From positions 558,001 to 622,000 of the forward strand of contig NZ_ATLK01000001.1 in NCBI RefSeq assembly GCF_000737845.1: a DNA stretch of 64,000 bases, in the 5' to 3' direction. The number at the start of each line of letters is the position of its first letter. The stretch's first letter is position 1. Below the pieces are notes generated by a model. That model searched no databases and was not told the origin of the DNA. It saw only the letters and a list, made by a program, of their open reading frames with translations. The DNA is from Bifidobacterium bombi DSM 19703 (GTDB lineage Bacteria; Actinomycetota; Actinomycetes; Actinomycetales; Bifidobacteriaceae). The position numbers were made by a program, and so were the translations under genes. Of this stretch, positions 59,355 to 64,000 are shown piece after piece.

Positions 59355-61832
59355 ATGACAAGTCCTGTTATTGGAACACCGTGGAAGAAGCTAGATTCTC
59401 CGGTTTCCGACGAAACCCTTGAAGGCGTCGACAAATACTGGCGCGCCGCGAACTACCTTTCGATCGGCCAAATTTATCTGCGTAGCAATCCGTTGATGAA
59501 GGAACCCTTCACCCGCGAAGACGTCAAGCATCGTCTGGTGGGCCACTGGGGAACCACCCCAGGCTTGAACTTCCTGCTTGGACACATCAACCGTCTCATC
59601 GCCGACCACCAGCAGAACACCGTGTTCATCATGGGTCCGGGCCATGGCGGCCCCGCCGGCACCTCGCAGTCCTATCTGGACGGCACCTACAGTGAGTACT
59701 ACCCGAAGATCACGAACGACGAGGCGGGACTTCAGAAGTTCTTCCGCCAGTTCTCCTACCCGGGCGGCATTCCTTCCCACTTCGCCCCTGAGACCCCGGG
59801 CTCCATCCACGAAGGCGGTGAGCTCGGTTACGCTTTGAGCCATGCCTACGGCGCCATCATGAACAACCCCAGCCTGTTCGTTCCCGCAGTCGTCGGTGAC
59901 GGCGAGGCCGAGACCGGTCCGCTGGCGACTGGCTGGCAGTCCAACAAGCTCGTCAATCCCCGCACCGATGGCATTGTGTTGCCGATTCTGCACCTCAACG
60001 GCTACAAGATTGCCAATCCGACCATTCTGGCGCGCATCCCCGATAACGAGCTCCATGAGTTCTTTGAGGGCATGGGCTACGAACCCTTCGAGTTCGTCGC
60101 CGGCTTCGACGACGAAGATCACATGTCCATCCACCGTCGTTTCGCGGCCTTGCTTGAAGAGGTCTTCGACAAGATCTGTGACATCAAGGCGAAGGCGCAG
60201 ACCAACGATATGGAACGCCCGACCTACCCGATGATCATCTTCCGCACTCCGAAGGGCTGGACCTGCCCCAAGTTCATCGACGGCAAGAAGACCGAAGGGT
60301 CTTGGCGCGCCCACCAGGTGCCGCTGGCTTCCGCCCGGGACACCGAGGCCCACTTCCAGATCCTCAAGGGCTGGCTGGAGTCCTACAAGCCCGAAGAGCT
60401 CTTCGACGAAAACGGTGCCGTGCGTCCTGAAGTCACCGCGTTCATGCCCAAGGGCGAACTGCGCATCGGTCAGAACCCGAACGCCAATGGCGGCCGTATC
60501 CGCGAAGATCTGAAGCTGCCGAAGCTTGAGGACTACGCAGTGACCGAGGTCGAGAAGTTCGGACATGGATGGGGTCAGCTCGAAGCAACGCGCCAGCTGG
60601 GCAACTACACCCGCGACATCATCAAGAACAACCCGGACTCCTTCCGCATCTTCGGACCGGACGAGACCGCTTCCAACCGTCTCCAGGCCGCTTATGACGT
60701 GACCGACAAACAGTGGGACAACGGCTATCTCTCCGCTCTGACTGACGAGCACATGGCCGTCTCCGGCCAAGTCGTGGAGCAGCTCTCCGAGCATCAGATG
60801 GAAGGCTTCCTCGAGGGCTATGTCTTGACCGGTCGTCACGGCATCTGGAGCACGTACGAGTCCTTCGCCCATGTGATCGACTCCATGCTCAACCAGCACG
60901 CCAAGTGGCTCGAGGCCACGGTGCGTGAAATTCCGTGGCGCAAGCCCATCGCCTCCATCAACATGCTGATTTCATCGCATGTATGGCGTCAGGATCACAA
61001 CGGCTTCTCCCATCAGGATCCGGGTGTGAGCTCCCTGTTGCTGAACAAGAACTTCAACAACGACCATGTGATTGGCGAGTACTTCCCCGCCGACGCCAAC
61101 ATGTTGCTGGCCGTGGCCGAAGAGGCGTTCAAGTCCACCAACAAGATCAACGCGATCTTCGCGGGCAAGCAGCCCGCCTCCACATGGCTCTCGCTTGATG
61201 AGGCCCGCGCTGAGCTCACGAAGGGCGCCGCCGAATGGAAGTGGGCTTCCACTGCCAAGAACAATGAAGAAACGCAGGTCGTCCTGGCCTGTGTGGGTGA
61301 CGTTCCTACCCAGGAGATTATGGCGGCCTCCGACAAACTCAAGGAGCTTGGCATCAAGTTCAAGGTCGTCAACGTGGTGGACACGATCAAGCTGCAGTCC
61401 CCCAAGTACAATGACGAGGCTCTCTCCGATGAGGAGTTCACGGAGCTCTTCACCTCCGACAAGCCGGTTCTGTTTGCTTATCACTCCTACGCAAACGACA
61501 TCCATTCGCTGACTTTCGACCGCCCGAACCACGATAACTTCAACGTTCACGGTTACAAGGAGCAGGGTTCCACCACCACTCCGTACGACATGGTTCGCGT
61601 TAACGACATGGACCGCTACGAGCTGGAGGCCGAGGCGCTTCGTATGGTCGATGCCGATAAGTACGCCGACAAGATCGCTGAGCTTGAGAAGTTCCGTAAG
61701 GATGCCTTCCAGTTCGCAGTCGATAAGGGCTATGACCATCCTGATTACACGGATTGGGTGTATTCAGGAGTGGATCCGACCCATGAGGGTTCGATCTCCG
61801 CAACCGCCGCTACCGCTGGCGACAACGAATGA
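59355..61832 (+). CDS. xfp: Xylulose-5-phosphate/fructose-6-phosphate phosphoketolase
   Basis: This is the key enzyme of the bifid shunt. It splits fructose-6-phosphate or xylulose-5-phosphate with phosphate, giving acetyl-phosphate and erythrose-4-phosphate or glyceraldehyde-3-phosphate. It needs thiamine diphosphate. The 825-residue protein contains [28 protein letters not shown], the diphosphate and Mg site [14 protein letters not shown] near residue 181, the C-terminal [15 protein letters not shown] and closing [19 protein letters not shown] precedes the ATG. The gene is strongly biased towards preferred codons. It heads a run with pta and ackA, each apparently with its own signals. Confidence 0.98.
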   Translation: MTSPVIGTPWKKLDSPVSDETLEGVDKYWRAANYLSIGQIYLRSNPLMKEPFTREDVKHRLVGHWGTTPGLNFLLGHINRLIADHQQNTVFIMGPGHGGPAGTSQSYLDGTYSEYYPKITNDEAGLQKFFRQFSYPGGIPSHFAPETPGSIHEGGELGYALSHAYGAIMNNPSLFVPAVVGDGEAETGPLATGWQSNKLVNPRTDGIVLPILHLNGYKIANPTILARIPDNELHEFFEGMGYEPFEFVAGFDDEDHMSIHRRFAALLEEVFDKICDIKAKAQTNDMERPTYPMIIFRTPKGWTCPKFIDGKKTEGSWRAHQVPLASARDTEAHFQILKGWLESYKPEELFDENGAVRPEVTAFMPKGELRIGQNPNANGGRIREDLKLPKLEDYAVTEVEKFGHGWGQLEATRQLGNYTRDIIKNNPDSFRIFGPDETASNRLQAAYDVTDKQWDNGYLSALTDEHMAVSGQVVEQLSEHQMEGFLEGYVLTGRHGIWSTYESFAHVIDSMLNQHAKWLEATVREIPWRKPIASINMLISSHVWRQDHNGFSHQDPGVSSLLLNKNFNNDHVIGEYFPADANMLLAVAEEAFKSTNKINAIFAGKQPASTWLSLDEARAELTKGAAEWKWASTAKNNEETQVVLACVGDVPTQEIMAASDKLKELGIKFKVVNVVDTIKLQSPKYNDEALSDEEFTELFTSDKPVLFAYHSYANDIHSLTFDRPNHDNFNVHGYKEQGSTTTPYDMVRVNDMDRYELEAEALRMVDADKYADKIAELEKFRKDAFQFAVDKGYDHPDYTDWVYSGVDPTHEGSISATAATAGDNE

Positions 61833-61885
61833 TGAACTGACGTGAATGCGCCGACCGGCCTGACCACGGCTTGGTCCCATCACTG

Positions 61886-61930
61886 CAGGTGAGGATACTT
61901 GGATGACTTCCGGTATCCTCACCTGTTTTT
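61886..61930 (+). terminator. Intrinsic terminator after xfp
   Basis: CAGGTGAGGATAC and GTATCCTCACCTG form a perfect 13-bp stem around a 14-base loop, followed by TTTTT. Confidence 0.93.
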
Positions 61931-62089
61931 CATTTGTCAAGTAACGGTATTAGGGCGACACCACCGGCGCTCAACAATCTCCTGATGCGCCGTCTTTGAG
62001 GGATTGCGTCAAGGACTCCCCTAGAATGGAAACCGTTGCTTGGCAACAACGCCAAGTCATGGTCGGAACGTTCATGAAGGAGTGTAACC

Positions 62090-63772
62090 TTGACAAACAA
62101 AGTTGTTTACATCGCCAGCCCAGAAGGCGGCAACGGCCGCAATGTCGTGGCCTGGGGGGTCACCAAGGCCTTGTCGTCACAAGGCAGGACCGCGATATAT
62201 CGATCGGTGGCATGTGAAAAAAACGACCCTTTGACCCCCGTGCTGCTCGATGCCACGAACTGCGGTCAGGACCTTCGCAACGTGATCGGCGTATGCCCAC
62301 GCAGGGCGCTGCAGGACAAAACCGGTACTCGAGGTGATGTCGCGGCCGCCTTCCACGCGTCCGTTGACGATCTGAACCCCGATTACACCGTAGTAGTAGG
62401 CACCGATGGGTCGAAGATTTTCGACCCCGAAAACTTCGCCCTGAACGTCGATATCGCCGCAGATCTGGGGGCTCCCGTATTTCTGGCCGTCTGCACCATA
62501 CCCCGCAACGGCCAGCAGGTGAAGGCCACGGTGGAGGCGTGCACCCGCAGCGTTGAGGCCGCAGGAAGCAGGGTGGCCGGCGTGTTCGTCACCGGTTGCA
62601 CGGACGAGAAGGCCGCCGACGCCCAGGAGGCGCTCGAGGGCTTCCCGGTCCCTGTCTGGACGATTCCCGCCCTCGATTTCCCTGATGATGCGAATGCGAA
62701 TGCTTGCACGGATGCCGACAGGGCGTTCAACAACAACGCCCCGGCCTCACAAGTGCTCGCCGCCTTGGACACTCCGTTCGCAGCTCCGACCACCCCGTAC
62801 GCTTTCCAGAATAGTCTGCTTGCCAGTGCCAAAGCCCATAGGAAGACCATCGTGCTGCCGGAGGGCTCGGAGGACCGGATCATCAAGGCGGCAGACTACC
62901 TGCTGGAGCGCGACATCGTGGACCTCATCATCGTGGGCGACGAGTCGGCGATACTTGAACGAGGCAGGGAACTGGGTCTGAACTCACTGTCCAAGGCCAG
63001 CTTCCAGGCGATGGACGACGAATCCGTACTGGAACCGATGACGGCGAAACTGTGCGAGCTGCGTGCGAAGAAGGGCATGACCTCCGAACAGGCACGCAAG
63101 CAGCTGGAGGACCCAAGCTACTTCGGCACCATGCTTGTGGTGATGGGCAAGGCCGACGGCCTGGTATCAGGCTCCATCAACTCGACGGCGAACACCGTCC
63201 GGCCGGCGCTTCAAGTCATCAAGACCAAGCCCAACGCATCGTTGGTCTCCGGCGCATTCCTCATGTGTTTCAAGGACCATGTCGCCGTGTTCGCCGACTG
63301 CGCCATCAACCTCAACCCCACCGCCGAACAACTTGCGGACATCGCCATCCAATCTGCGGACACCGCCCGCTCGTTTGGCCTTGACCCCAAGGTTGGCATG
63401 CTCTGCTACTCCACCCTCGGTTCAGGCAAAGGACCGGATGTGGATCTGGTCGAGGAGGCTACGAGGATAGTCAAAGAGAAGGCGCCGGAACTACCGGTCG
63501 TCGGCTCCATCCAGTTCGATGCGGCTTGGAGTCCGAGCGTGGCCGCCACAAAGGCCAAAGGCAACGCTGTGGCGGGTCACGTCAATGTGTTCGTGTTCCC
63601 CAGCCTTGCCGCTGGAAACATTGCCTACAAGGCCGTACAGCGCACTTCGGGTGCCTTGGCCATCGGCCCCGTGCTTCAGGGCCTCAGCAAACCCGTCAAT
63701 GACCTTTCGCGTGGGGCCTTGGTGGAGGACATCATCAACACGGTGGCACTGACGGCCGTCGAGGCACAATGA
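62090..63772 (+). CDS. pta: Phosphate acetyltransferase
   Basis: Pta interconverts acetyl-phosphate and acetyl-CoA, linking the phosphoketolase product to acetyl-CoA. The 560-residue protein has an N-terminal P-loop-like regulatory domain (about 1-230, beginning VYIASPEGGNGRN) and a C-terminal PTA_PTB domain with IVLPEGSEDRIIKAAD, SKASFQAMDDES and GLVSGSINSTANTVRPALQ. It is shorter than the 714-residue E. coli form. The TTG start lies 7 bases after AAGGAG. Confidence 0.96.
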   Translation: MTNKVVYIASPEGGNGRNVVAWGVTKALSSQGRTAIYRSVACEKNDPLTPVLLDATNCGQDLRNVIGVCPRRALQDKTGTRGDVAAAFHASVDDLNPDYTVVVGTDGSKIFDPENFALNVDIAADLGAPVFLAVCTIPRNGQQVKATVEACTRSVEAAGSRVAGVFVTGCTDEKAADAQEALEGFPVPVWTIPALDFPDDANANACTDADRAFNNNAPASQVLAALDTPFAAPTTPYAFQNSLLASAKAHRKTIVLPEGSEDRIIKAADYLLERDIVDLIIVGDESAILERGRELGLNSLSKASFQAMDDESVLEPMTAKLCELRAKKGMTSEQARKQLEDPSYFGTMLVVMGKADGLVSGSINSTANTVRPALQVIKTKPNASLVSGAFLMCFKDHVAVFADCAINLNPTAEQLADIAIQSADTARSFGLDPKVGMLCYSTLGSGKGPDVDLVEEATRIVKEKAPELPVVGSIQFDAAWSPSVAATKAKGNAVAGHVNVFVFPSLAAGNIAYKAVQRTSGALAIGPVLQGLSKPVNDLSRGALVEDIINTVALTAVEAQ

Positions 63773-63803
63773 GCATGAAGTAAGGCGATGGCCGCATACC
63801 AAA

Positions 63804-63849
63804 GCCGTGGGATGAATGTTCTAGGAGGAATTCAATCCCACGGCCTCTT
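63804..63849 (+). terminator. Hairpin between pta and ackA
   Basis: GCCGTGGGAT and ATCCCACGGC form a 10-bp perfect stem with a 21-base loop, followed by CTCTTT. It lies 32 bases after pta. ackA therefore probably has its own promoter, and the U-tract is weak. Confidence 0.75.
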
Positions 63850-63970
63850 TATAGCCACTGGAAACTCCAAACCCTAGTCAAAGATGTTGTAAGAGCTTGT
63901 GAGTAGACTTGTATTCCAGCGGCCGCTTGCAGGCGGCACTTATTTATCACTGCTATGGAGGAAGTAAGCA

Positions 63971-64000
63971 ATGGCGAAAACCGTACTTGTCATCAATTCC
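63971..64000 (+). CDS. ackA: Acetate kinase, N-terminal fragment
   Basis: Ten codons of a gene cut off by the window edge read MAKTVLVINS, the usual start of AckA. The ATG follows GGAGG at 9 bases. Position directly after pta supports acetate kinase, which makes ATP and acetate from acetyl-phosphate. Confidence 0.9.
   Translation, partial: MAKTVLVINS

Noticed and set aside
59391-60899. 502-codon minus-strand open frame inside xfp
   Set aside because: Long antisense frames arise from the strong codon bias of xfp; the plus-strand enzyme explains the region. A similar frame at 60972-61739 was rejected for the same reason.

Overview
The window is a bifidobacterial chromosome segment, almost certainly genus Bifidobacterium. 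The clearest sign is the xylulose-5-phosphate/fructose-6-phosphate phosphoketolase gene (xfp) followed by pta and the start of ackA, the lower half of the bifid shunt. Two gene fusions support this: cytidylate kinase-Der and shikimate kinase-dehydroquinate synthase. The actinobacterial suf order, a eukaryotic-type UDP-glucose pyrophosphorylase and a phoH-ybeY-corC-era cluster agree. The species cannot be fixed by eye.

Layout. 0-3.4 kb: partial WYL regulator, UGPase, tRNA-Pro(GGG), then about 1 kb without a convincing gene. 3.4-10.7 kb: cmk-der, an rsuA/rluB-type pseudouridine synthase, an aquaporin, a TRIC-type channel, ilvE and rplY. 11.2-20.8 kb: acyl-CoA synthetase; era, corC, ybeY, phoH, HIT and rsmE on the minus strand; tRNA-Leu(GAG); a SpoU methylase. 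20.9-27 kb: sufBDCSU plus a SufT-like gene. 27.2-32.5 kb: aroC-aroKB-aroQ-pyrG. 32.5-40.9 kb: an A24 peptidase; mltG, ruvX, alaS, two small membrane proteins and a histidine phosphatase; a COG1950 membrane protein; rpsD. 41-45 kb: a frameshifted methyltransferase and pcrA/uvrD. 45.5-52.6 kb: aldo/keto reductase with a divergent TetR gene, a MarR gene, xpt plus an NCS2 permease, and an M20 peptidase. 52.7-57.2 kb: a decayed accessory stretch with one small orphan gene, a broken quinone-reductase-like gene beside an intact TetR gene, a surface-protein fragment and a tRNA-like scrap. 57.3-64 kb: guaA, xfp, pta and the start of ackA.

How the genes work together. Xfp makes acetyl-phosphate. AckA would convert it to acetate and ATP, and Pta exchanges it with acetyl-CoA. 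The Suf genes form one Fe-S assembly operon. The aro-pyrG run makes chorismate precursors and CTP. Era, YbeY, RsmE, Der, the pseudouridine synthase, S4 and L25 serve ribosome assembly. Xpt and the permease look like a xanthine salvage pair.

Most of the window is ordinary core genome. I see no complete new defence, mobile or biosynthetic system, no CRISPR array and no intact insertion sequence. The items most worth a second look are the enlarged PhoH, the Gly/Ser/Tyr-rich tail of PcrA, an insertion in the SpoU methylase, paired operator-like repeats at two TetR genes, nested inverted repeats before xfp, and the decayed 53-57 kb region. Where a start differs from the longest open frame, it was chosen by a visible ribosome binding site (RBS).
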